Below are positions 1-5,045 of a stretch of 5,045 bases of DNA, one piece after another; position 1 is the stretch's first letter; each line of letters opens with the position of its first letter. The stretch spans positions 1 through 5,045 of the forward strand of contig JBCDGN010000161.1 of assembly GCA_038751255.1 (NCBI GenBank), given 5' to 3'. Both the position numbers and the translations under genes were made by a program. Under the pieces are notes generated by a model, which saw nothing but the letters and a program-made list of their open reading frames with translations, was not told the DNA's origin and did not search any database. This stretch comes from JANSYP01 sp038751255. GTDB lineage: Bacteria; Pseudomonadota; Alphaproteobacteria; Rhodobacterales; Rhodobacteraceae.

Positions 1-1148
1 GCGGTGGACAGCACTGCAATGAACCAAATGAAATTCACGATGCCCTGGCTCGCAGCCGCGCCGGATGTCTCTGCAATTCCAATTGGGCCTTGCAAGTTGC
101 AGCTCGATATCGCGCCGGTGATCATGTGATAGAGGCCCGAAAGCGATTGCTCGATGATGAACACCGTTTGGTCGGCTGCGCGCCACAGCGCCGTCAATGG
201 CCCGGGCGAGGTTGTTACCGGCTCAAAGAACAATCCCCCTGAAATGCCGATCAGGTAGCGTTGTTCAAAGCCGTCCTCGGTGGGCACATCCATTTGCCTA
301 GGGCTCAACGTGACCTCGATCTGTTCCCCATCACGCCAAATAGACAGATCAATCGGTGCCCCTTCTGAGACCAAGACCGCGCTTCTAAGATCCTCAAAAG
401 AAGAAATCGGCACACCGCCTACAGCCGTAATCACATCGCCAGACTCAATGCCTGCGTCCAGCGCTGCCGATTGCGGCGTTACACCATCAACGATGGGGGG
501 ATAGGGATAAGGTCCATAAACGGTTGTTTCCTGACCGTCCCGAAGCACGGTGTATTCAAGCTGCGGTGCGCGCGGGAGGTCCTCGACAAAAGCCGCAAAT
601 TGGTCGAAATCGGGAACTGCACGGCTGTGGATCTCGACTATCCTATCTCCGGGCAGCAATTCCTGCGCCTCGGCGGGCATCGATTTGAGCGATTCTACCG
701 TCAGCGGCGCCCGCGCCTCGCCTTGGATCAGGATGATGCCCGCAAAGATCAGGATCGACATCGCAAAGTTGAAAAAAGGCCCGGCGGCCACTGTCGCCGC
801 CCGCGCCCAAAGCGGCGCTCCATGCATGGTTTGCCGCCGCGTTTTGGCGTCCATGCCGCTCAGCGCGTCGGTGTCTGCACCGCTGGCCGCATCGCTATCG
901 CCCAAAAATTTAACGAACCCGCCAAGCGGAAGCGCAGCGATCTGCCATACTGTGCCGCGTCTGTCTCGCCACGTGGCGACGCGCGGACCAAAGCCAAGGC
1001 TGAAAACCTCCGCATGGATACCGCACCACCGGCCGACGATGTAGTGCCCATACTCGTGTACAGCCACAATTATGGACAATGCGACGATAAAGGCCGCAAG
1101 CGTCCATGCAAAACCACCAAAACTCGGTATGAGGCCAATAGGGTCCAC
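1..1148 (-). CDS. rseP: RseP-type site-2 zinc metalloprotease, C-terminus cut by window edge
   Basis: Inner-membrane intramembrane protease of family M50. In E. coli the orthologue cuts the anti-sigma factor RseA after DegS and so releases sigma-E; the substrate here is unknown. Translating the minus strand from 1148 gives 382 stop-free residues to the window edge. A first membrane segment (about residues 13-30) runs into the zinc motif HEYGH (31-35). SLGFGP (50-55) and LPLGGFVK (73-80) follow, then a polar loop (83-110), a second membrane segment with AAGPFFNF (121-128), and two PDZ-like units (about 148-215, with LPGDRI at 165-170, and 217-283, with SGDVI at 236-240). The conserved LQGPIGIAETSG is at 352-363, and a third membrane segment is beginning at the edge. 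The LDG motif carrying the third zinc ligand should lie just beyond the window. The GTG start fits because GGAGA sits 4 bases upstream and no ATG is available between dxr and the first membrane segment. It lies 14 bases after the dxr stop. The family is certain; the C-terminus is unseen. Confidence 0.95.
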   Translation of the reverse strand, partial: MDPIGLIPSFGGFAWTLAAFIVALSIIVAVHEYGHYIVGRWCGIHAEVFSLGFGPRVATWRDRRGTVWQIAALPLGGFVKFLGDSDAASGADTDALSGMDAKTRRQTMHGAPLWARAATVAAGPFFNFAMSILIFAGIILIQGEARAPLTVESLKSMPAEAQELLPGDRIVEIHSRAVPDFDQFAAFVEDLPRAPQLEYTVLRDGQETTVYGPYPYPPIVDGVTPQSAALDAGIESGDVITAVGGVPISSFEDLRSAVLVSEGAPIDLSIWRDGEQIEVTLSPRQMDVPTEDGFEQRYLIGISGGLFFEPVTTSPGPLTALWRAADQTVFIIEQSLSGLYHMITGAISSCNLQGPIGIAETSGAAASQGIVNFIWFIAVLST

Positions 1149-1152
1149 GTGG

Positions 1153-1157
1153 TCTCC
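1153..1157 (-). promoter_or_regulatory. Shine-Dalgarno site of rseP
   Basis: On the minus strand GGAGA is followed by 4 bases (CCAC) and then GTG at 1148-1146. This is the strongest ribosome-binding site visible in the window. It supports the GTG start of rseP, which otherwise lacks an ATG near the expected N-terminus. Confidence 0.7.
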
Positions 1158-1162
1158 GTTCG

Positions 1163-2359
1163 TTAGGCTGGCGCGACCTGTTTCGATGCGTCGATCACGC
1201 GCGGCAACGCGGCATCAACCGCCTGACGGGCCATTTGGTCCACTACACCCACGTTATCAAGGGTGATCTCTGCCATGAGCGCGCTTTCAGCGGATAAGTG
1301 ATCGAGCGATGCCGCGACGAGATCAGCCATATGCATGAAGCCGCACCGCAATCCGATGAAATGATCAAGCGCTTGTTCTTTCGCCCCGTTGAACACCGCC
1401 CCACTCATCCCGCCAGCCTCCATCACTTCGCGGGCCAGGCGAAGAGCGGGGTAGCGTTTTTCGCAGGGTGCACGGAAGGTCAGACTTCCAATCGCCGCCA
1501 GATCGAGCCGCTCTACTGGAAGTGGATGTCGCTCGGGCCAATGGAGCGCATAGCCGATGGCGTGCCGCATATCAGGGGGGCCAACATGGGCCATCAGCGC
1601 CCCGTCACGAAACCCAACCAGCGCATGGATGAGGCTTTCGGGATGGATGACAGCTTCGATTTTACTGGGTGGGACGGAAAAATATTCTTTGGTTTCTATG
1701 AGTTCGAGGCCTTTGTTAAACATAGACGCGCTGTCGATGGTGATCTTCTGACCCATGTCCCAATTGGGATGACGCGCGGCCTCGGCCGGCGTGGCATGGG
1801 GCAGCTTCTCCAACGGCCAATCGCGGAAAGACCCACCCGAGGCGGTGATGACAATCCGCTCTACTGACGAAATATCCTCGCCCACCAGCGCCTGAAACAC
1901 AGCGGAGTGCTCGCTGTCCACCGGGAGAATACGAGCGCCCTGCCGTCTTGCCTCGCTCAAAAGAAGAGGCCCCGCGCAAACAAGGCTTTCCTTATTGGCC
2001 AGCGCCAATGTGGTCCCATGGCGTAGCGCACGCAGCCCCGGCGCAAGTCCCGCCACGCCAACGATTGCCGACATGAAAAGATCGGCGGGGCGATCTGCGG
2101 CTTCGATCAGAGCTTCCGGTCCCGCGGCGACATCGGTGCCCGTTCCAGCGAGCATTGCCTTGAGTTCTACAAATTTCTCTGGATAAGCGGTTACGGCCAA
2201 GTCAGCCTTGTGCCGTTTCGCCTGTTCGGCCAAGCGCGTGATATTGGCACCGCCTGTCAGGGCGACAACCTTGTAAGATCCTTTTGGAGCGCGGGCGATC
2301 AGATCGATCGTGTTTTCCCCGATGGAGCCGGTCGATCCGAATATCGTGACCCGACGCAT
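1163..2359 (-). CDS. dxr: 1-deoxy-D-xylulose 5-phosphate reductoisomerase
   Basis: Cytosolic enzyme (IspC) that rearranges and reduces DXP to 2-C-methyl-D-erythritol 4-phosphate with NADPH and a divalent metal, the committed step of the MEP isoprenoid pathway. From the ATG at 2359 it has 398 residues, the usual family length. The NADPH-binding GSTGSIG is at residues 8-14, LANKESLV at 120-127, and the metal site PVDSEHSA at 146-153 (D148, S149, E150). The substrate-binding HPNWDMG is at 197-203, and NKGLE at 215-219 carries the third metal ligand, E219. HPESLIHALV is at 239-248 and the C-terminal helical domain is complete. All catalytic residues known from E. coli IspC are present. A GTG at 2374 would add five residues and overlap cdsA by 10 bases. 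I prefer the ATG because MRRVTIFGSTGSIG matches typical N-termini of relatives; neither start has a clear Shine-Dalgarno. The gene follows the cdsA stop by 5 bases, so coupled translation is likely. Its products eventually supply UppS, encoded two genes upstream. Confidence 0.96.
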   Translation of the reverse strand: MRRVTIFGSTGSIGENTIDLIARAPKGSYKVVALTGGANITRLAEQAKRHKADLAVTAYPEKFVELKAMLAGTGTDVAAGPEALIEAADRPADLFMSAIVGVAGLAPGLRALRHGTTLALANKESLVCAGPLLLSEARRQGARILPVDSEHSAVFQALVGEDISSVERIVITASGGSFRDWPLEKLPHATPAEAARHPNWDMGQKITIDSASMFNKGLELIETKEYFSVPPSKIEAVIHPESLIHALVGFRDGALMAHVGPPDMRHAIGYALHWPERHPLPVERLDLAAIGSLTFRAPCEKRYPALRLAREVMEAGGMSGAVFNGAKEQALDHFIGLRCGFMHMADLVAASLDHLSAESALMAEITLDNVGVVDQMARQAVDAALPRVIDASKQVAPA

Positions 2360-2364
2360 CAGCG

Positions 2365-3183
2365 TTACTGCCACGCCACGACGGGCGGTAGGCCAATCAC
2401 AGGCTCTATCAGCAGCAAAAACACCGCTGCGCCTAGGACCCCGTCGAAGCGGTCGAAAAATCCGCCATGGCCGGGGATGAGGTTTGAACTGTCTTTCACA
2501 CCCGCCCGCCGTTTCACCGCGCTTTCAGCGATGTCGCCCATCTGTGCAGCCATAGACATGGCCATCGAGATTCCCACAATCTGCGGTTGGGCGCCTGCCC
2601 ATATCACATATCCCATCCCGATCCCCCCTGCTCCGATCCAGCCCGCAACCGCGCCAGACCAGGTCTTTTTCGGACTGATCTTTGGCCAGAATTTGGGCCC
2701 GCCGATCAGTCGGCCCGCAAAATAGCCAAAGATATCGGTTATCACGACAACCAGAACCAGCCAAATCAGCCAGATCATGCCGACATCTTCCCTCAGATGG
2801 ATCAGGCCATAGCCTGCCAGCGCAATCAAGATGGTGAATAAAGCAAAGCTGATCCGATCCCGCACTACCTCATGGGCACCGTAGAGCGCGGGCAAGATCA
2901 GAAACGGCAATCCCCAACCAGCGGGCAGCAGTGCCACGGCCAAGCAAGCCCCGCCCGCCAAAAGCCCTAACCGACGCCGCACGGGACTGCCGAGTATCCA
3001 GGCCAATTCCCAAACCATGATCGCGACGGACAGTGCGACGAAACAAGCAAACCAGAGCCCGCCTGCAGCAATGGCCGCGATGCCAAGGCCCGATAGAATG
3101 ATCGCCGAAAGCGCGCGCCGCCCGAGATCATGCCAACGCCCTGATGTCGTGATTGCGTCAGCCGGACCGGTTTTTGGGATCAC
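2365..3183 (-). CDS. cdsA: Phosphatidate cytidylyltransferase (CDP-diacylglycerol synthase)
   Basis: Integral membrane enzyme that condenses CTP with phosphatidic acid to give CDP-diacylglycerol and pyrophosphate, the precursor of all phospholipids of this cell. The 272 residues are close to the family length (E. coli 285). About seven or eight hydrophobic segments are visible, for example around 24-42, 44-64, 73-88, 112-127 and 135-152. The conserved cytosolic region starts with TDIFGYFAGR (149-158) and SPKKTWSG (170-177). The family signature then occurs complete: QMGDIAESAVKRR (214-226), VKDSSNLIPGHGG (229-241) and FDRFDG (243-248), with D217, D231, D244 and D247 as candidate Mg and substrate residues. 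The start is GTG at 3183, whose last two bases overlap the uppS stop in a GTGA arrangement (4-base overlap). No separate ribosome-binding site is visible, which suggests reinitiation by ribosomes finishing uppS. Membership of the CTP-transferase family is unambiguous. Confidence 0.96.
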   Translation of the reverse strand: MIPKTGPADAITTSGRWHDLGRRALSAIILSGLGIAAIAAGGLWFACFVALSVAIMVWELAWILGSPVRRRLGLLAGGACLAVALLPAGWGLPFLILPALYGAHEVVRDRISFALFTILIALAGYGLIHLREDVGMIWLIWLVLVVVITDIFGYFAGRLIGGPKFWPKISPKKTWSGAVAGWIGAGGIGMGYVIWAGAQPQIVGISMAMSMAAQMGDIAESAVKRRAGVKDSSNLIPGHGGFFDRFDGVLGAAVFLLLIEPVIGLPPVVAWQ

Positions 3184-3905
3184 TGGGCGACGGCGCCAAA
3201 ACGGCGTTCGCGAGAGGCGAAAGACAGGATGATCTCACCAAAGTCAGCGGCGGTAAAATCGGGCCATAGGACTGGAGTGAAGACGTATTCGGCATAGGCC
3301 GACTGCCAGAGCAGAAAGTTTGACACCCGCGTTTCGCCGGAGGTTCGGATCACCAGATCCGGGTCGGGCAGGCCCGCTGTATCGAGAAACCCTGAAAGCG
3401 TGTTGCCGTCGATGCTGTCTGGCGAAAGCCGACCCGATTGCACCGCCTCTGCCATGCGAATCGTTGCGCGGGTGATTTCGTCCCGCGCGCCGTAGTTCAA
3501 AGCGACGGTCAGGTGGAGTTCATCATTGTCCACTGTATCTTGTTCGAGCTCCCCCATCAGCTGAACAAGACTGTCATGAAGGCGCGAGCGATCCCCGATG
3601 AAGCGGACGCGAACCCCGTTTTCGATCAGTTCTTTGGCTTCAGCAAGAATGTAATGGTCGAATAGCGCCATAAGACCATCGACTTCTGCGGGCGAACGCT
3701 TCCAGTTTTCTGTTGAAAACGCGTAGAGCGTTAGGCAGCGCACACCAAGCTTGGGGCACGCTTTGACAACCTCGCGCACGCGCTTCACGCCAGATCGGTG
3801 ACCATAGAGACGCGGCATACCCCGGCGCGTGGCCCACCTGCCATTGCCGTCCATGATGATCGCTACATGCTGCGGTACAACCCGACTGATATCTTTCGCC
3901 GCCAA
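3180..3905 (-). CDS. uppS: Undecaprenyl diphosphate synthase (cis-prenyltransferase), TTG start
   Basis: Cytosolic, membrane-associated enzyme that extends farnesyl diphosphate with eight isopentenyl units in cis to give C55 undecaprenyl diphosphate, the lipid carrier for peptidoglycan and surface polysaccharides. With 241 residues it has the usual length. HVAIIMDGNGRW at 13-24 contains the catalytic D19 and the phosphate-binding GNGRW. FSTENW is at 63-68, ALNYGARDEI at 135-144 and DLVIRTSGETRVSNF at 183-197 (R187, R193, S195, corresponding to E. coli R194, R200, S202). E206 in AEYVFTPVLWPDF matches the metal-linked glutamate, and RERRFG closes the protein at 232-237. The start is inferred as TTG at 3905: it gives 12 residues before HVAIIMDG, as in relatives, and GGGGA lies 5 bases upstream. 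The first ATG downstream is inside the active-site motif and cannot be the start. The frame is open back to the frr stop 36 bases upstream. The stop overlaps the cdsA start. Confidence 0.96.
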   Translation of the reverse strand: MAAKDISRVVPQHVAIIMDGNGRWATRRGMPRLYGHRSGVKRVREVVKACPKLGVRCLTLYAFSTENWKRSPAEVDGLMALFDHYILAEAKELIENGVRVRFIGDRSRLHDSLVQLMGELEQDTVDNDELHLTVALNYGARDEITRATIRMAEAVQSGRLSPDSIDGNTLSGFLDTAGLPDPDLVIRTSGETRVSNFLLWQSAYAEYVFTPVLWPDFTAADFGEIILSFASRERRFGAVAQ

Positions 3906-3910
3906 ACCAG

Positions 3911-3915
3911 TCCCC
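3911..3915 (-). promoter_or_regulatory. Shine-Dalgarno site deciding the uppS TTG start
   Basis: The minus strand reads GGGGA, then 5 bases (CTGGT), then TTG at 3905-3903. No ATG or GTG is in frame between the frr stop and the conserved HVAIIMDG motif, so this site is the main support for TTG initiation. A CTG at 3917-3915, 7 bases after AAGG, is a weaker alternative. Confidence 0.55.
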
Positions 3916-3941
3916 AGTTTCTTGCCTTCACTTTGCGGTTT

Positions 3942-4511
3942 TTACACCGTCATGATTTCCTTTTGCTTAGTGTCGAGCGTTTCATCGACCGTCGCAATCA
4001 CCGCATCCGTGATCCGCTGCACCTCATCATGCCAATACTTTTGGTCGTCTTCGCTCATCCCTGCCGCTTTCGCTTTTTTCAGTTTTTCCATCCCGTCGCG
4101 GCGCACATTGCGCACGGCAATTCGGGCCTTTTCGGCATAAGATCCCGCGACTTTCGTCAGTTCGCGTCGTCTTTCTTCGTTCAATTCAGGGATCGGCAAG
4201 CGAATGATCGTGCCATCGACCACTGGATTGATGCCTAGGCCGCTTTCACGGATCGCTTTCTCCACTTTGCCGACCATGGTTTTGTCCCAGACATTGACCG
4301 TCAACATGCGCGGTTCTGGAACATTCACGGTGCCGACTTGGTTGATCGGCACTGGGCTGCCGTAAGAGTCCACCATAACGGGATCGAGCATGCTTGCCGC
4401 CGCGCGCCCAGTTCGAAGCGTGAGGAATTCTTGTTTCAGCGCGCTGACCGCGCCGTCCATCCGCCGTTCCAGATCGTCAAGATCAATGTCCTCTATGTCG
4501 TCATCCGACAT
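3942..4511 (-). CDS. frr: Ribosome recycling factor
   Basis: Cytosolic tRNA-shaped protein that, with EF-G, splits post-termination 70S ribosomes and frees them from mRNA. From the ATG at 4511 it has 189 residues (E. coli 185). Domain I is the three-helix bundle (about 1-32 and 107-189) with LRTGRAAASML at 32-42. Domain II (about 43-105) contains PINQVGTVNVPEPR (55-68), NVWDKTMVGKVEKAI (73-87) and GLGINP (91-96). LNEERRRELTK (110-120) and VRNVRRDG (133-140) hold the conserved arginines that contact 23S rRNA in E. coli (R137 aligns with R132). The acidic stretch at residues 2-13 is variable in the family. In-frame starts at 4520 (GTG) and 4517 (ATG) are possible. I choose 4511 because the six bases GGTGAT, complementary to the extended anti-Shine-Dalgarno, lie 4 bases upstream of it and because MSDD is a usual N-terminus in relatives. 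Domains and length are normal; no defect is seen. Confidence 0.96.
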   Translation of the reverse strand: MSDDDIEDIDLDDLERRMDGAVSALKQEFLTLRTGRAAASMLDPVMVDSYGSPVPINQVGTVNVPEPRMLTVNVWDKTMVGKVEKAIRESGLGINPVVDGTIIRLPIPELNEERRRELTKVAGSYAEKARIAVRNVRRDGMEKLKKAKAAGMSEDDQKYWHDEVQRITDAVIATVDETLDTKQKEIMTV

Positions 4512-4615
4512 TTTCATCACCCGCGTTCATATCTCGTTGGCGAAGCAGACCGCCCAAAGAGGGCAAAGACACGCCAAAGCACTGTCGTTTCTGCATTCAT
4601 CTGACGGCTATAGCC
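4512..4615 (-). other. pyrH-frr intergenic spacer with inverted repeats
   Basis: This is the longest gene-free stretch in the window. Directly after the pyrH stop lies the perfect 10-base palindrome GGCTATAGCC (4606-4615). Further down, TTGGCG (4537-4542) and CGCCAA (4572-4577) can pair around an inner GCCC-AAAGA-GGGC hairpin (4552-4564). CAAAG occurs three times on the plus strand (4555, 4564 and 4575). No U-run follows any of these on the minus strand, so an intrinsic terminator is unlikely, and no convincing -35/-10 pair is seen. A 27-codon ATG-to-TGA frame (4517-4600) spans the spacer but lacks a well-placed ribosome-binding site and resembles nothing I recognise. Confidence 0.4.
4516..4521 (-). 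promoter_or_regulatory. Extended Shine-Dalgarno site of frr
   Basis: GGTGAT on the minus strand matches the 3' part of the canonical AGGAGGTGAT sequence and lies 4 bases (GAAA) before ATG at 4511-4509. The site itself contains the alternative starts GTG (4520) and ATG (4517), so choosing the downstream ATG leaves it free to act as the ribosome-binding site. Confidence 0.5.
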
Positions 4616-5045
4616 TTACCCGTGCACCCGGGTATAGGTTCCCTGCCCGCTGAGAATGCCGCAAAACCCTCCCGGTTCGGTCAACGAGAAGACTATGATC
4701 GGCTTGTTATTGTCTCGCGCAAGAGCGATTGCCGATGCATCCATGACCCCAAGGTTTTTCTGCAGCACCTCGTCATAGGTCACGTCGTCATAGCGCACGG
4801 CATCTTTGAACTGCACCGGGTCTTTGTCATAGACGCCATCGACCTTTGTGCCCTTAAAGATCGCCTCGCAGGCCATTTCATTGGCCCGCAACGTCGCTGC
4901 GGTATCTGTGGTGAAGTAGGGGTTTCCGGTGCCCGCGGCGAAGATGCAGACACGTTTTTTCTGCAGATGCCGCACGGCGCGGCGGCGAATATAGGGCTCG
5001 CACACCTCATCCATCCGGATGGCGCTGATCACGCGGGTGTGGACA
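4616..5045 (-). CDS. pyrH: UMP kinase, N-terminus cut by window edge
   Basis: Cytosolic hexameric enzyme of the amino-acid-kinase fold that phosphorylates UMP to UDP with ATP, the entry to UTP, CTP and UDP-sugars; the bacterial family is usually activated by GTP and inhibited by UTP. The frame is open to the right edge, giving 142 complete residues; full-length proteins have about 240, so roughly 100 N-terminal residues are missing, including the first ATP-binding loop. Counting from the first visible residue, VISAIRMDEVCEPYIRRRA (5-23) and the conserved FAAGTGNPYFTTDTAA (35-50) shape the UMP site. FKGTKVDGVYDKDP (63-76) and LGVMDASAIALARDNNKP (98-115) belong to the nucleotide-binding C-terminal lobe, and the end, GQGTYTRVHG, is typical. 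A GTG within this fragment (5032) is only an internal valine codon, not the start. The stop is TAA, and frr follows after about 104 bases. Its position upstream of frr matches the usual tsf-pyrH-frr order. Confidence 0.96.
   Translation of the reverse strand, partial: VHTRVISAIRMDEVCEPYIRRRAVRHLQKKRVCIFAAGTGNPYFTTDTAATLRANEMACEAIFKGTKVDGVYDKDPVQFKDAVRYDDVTYDEVLQKNLGVMDASAIALARDNNKPIIVFSLTEPGGFCGILSGQGTYTRVHG

Noticed and set aside
280..504. 74-codon plus-strand frame near the left edge
   Set aside because: It is antisense to the PDZ region of rseP, with no domain and no ribosome-binding site of note.
910..1107. Short minus-strand frames (860-1069 and 910-1107) at the start of rseP
   Set aside because: They lie in other frames of the same strand within the rseP N-terminal region, whose correct frame carries the HExxH motif and stays open to the window edge.
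471..1166. 231-codon open frame on the plus strand, opposite rseP
   Set aside because: It lies entirely antisense to a clear RseP frame with HEYGH and PDZ motifs. Its product is arginine-rich low-complexity sequence without a recognisable domain, as expected from the complement of a GC-rich gene.
1298..1867. 189-codon plus-strand frame opposite dxr
   Set aside because: It mirrors the conserved dxr coding sequence, including the metal-binding and substrate motifs; the open frame is a by-product of dxr codon usage.
2210..2725. 171-codon plus-strand frame opposite dxr and cdsA
   Set aside because: It spans the junction of two real minus-strand genes, is proline-rich and has no recognisable domain.
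3798..4238. 146-codon plus-strand frame opposite uppS and frr
   Set aside because: It is antisense to two well-supported genes across their junction, and its phenylalanine/histidine/arginine-rich product has no recognisable domain.
4525..4577. Possible promoter for frr in the spacer (TTTGGG and a GATATG-like element)
   Set aside because: Match to the -35/-10 consensus is poor, the gap is about 19 bases, and the element would fall almost on the frr start.
4606..4615. Palindrome after pyrH read as an intrinsic terminator
   Set aside because: It can form only a 3-bp stem with a 4-base loop and no U-run follows on the minus strand; frr also lies just downstream in the same direction.
1..5045. 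Mobile element, phage, CRISPR or defence-type system
   Set aside because: Every stretch is accounted for by conserved housekeeping genes or short spacers. I saw no transposase, integrase, terminal repeats or repeat-spacer pattern.

Overview
The window is one uninterrupted stretch of a conserved housekeeping cluster. All six genes lie on the minus strand, so transcription runs from the right edge to the left: pyrH (partial) - frr - uppS - cdsA - dxr - rseP (partial). This gene order, the protein sequences (for example the UppS, PyrH and Frr family motifs) and the moderately GC-rich composition suggest an alphaproteobacterium. Rhodobacterales (Roseobacter-like) is the best guess from remembered family sequences, but genus and species cannot be called.

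Layout from right to left. 4616-5045 is the C-terminal part of UMP kinase; its N-terminal ~100 residues are outside the window. 4512-4615 is the only sizeable gap, about 104 bases; it holds a short palindrome, a nested inverted repeat and a doubtful 27-codon ORF. 3942-4511 is ribosome recycling factor. 3180-3905 is undecaprenyl diphosphate synthase, which uses a TTG start. 2365-3183 is CDP-diacylglycerol synthase, with a GTG start overlapping the uppS stop. 1163-2359 is DXP reductoisomerase. 1-1148 is the N-terminal and central part of an RseP-type site-2 protease with a GTG start; it runs off the left edge. No intergenic stretch exceeds 300 bases. I see no RNA gene, mobile element, CRISPR array or convincing terminator.

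The genes link translation and envelope building. PyrH supplies UDP for nucleotides and sugar carriers. Frr recycles ribosomes. Dxr commits carbon to the MEP isoprenoid pathway, whose products feed UppS for the C55 lipid carrier of peptidoglycan and surface polysaccharides. CdsA makes the CDP-diacylglycerol precursor of phospholipids. RseP is an intramembrane protease tied to envelope stress signalling. Tight spacing (4-base overlap, 5, 14 and 36 bases) supports a single operon. Members known from related genomes but outside this window would be tsf upstream (right) and bamA downstream (left); neither is visible.

I found no previously undescribed system. The observations worth a second look are small: non-ATG starts, a uppS frame that runs straight on from the frr stop codon, the structured pyrH-frr spacer, and tandem PDZ domains in RseP.
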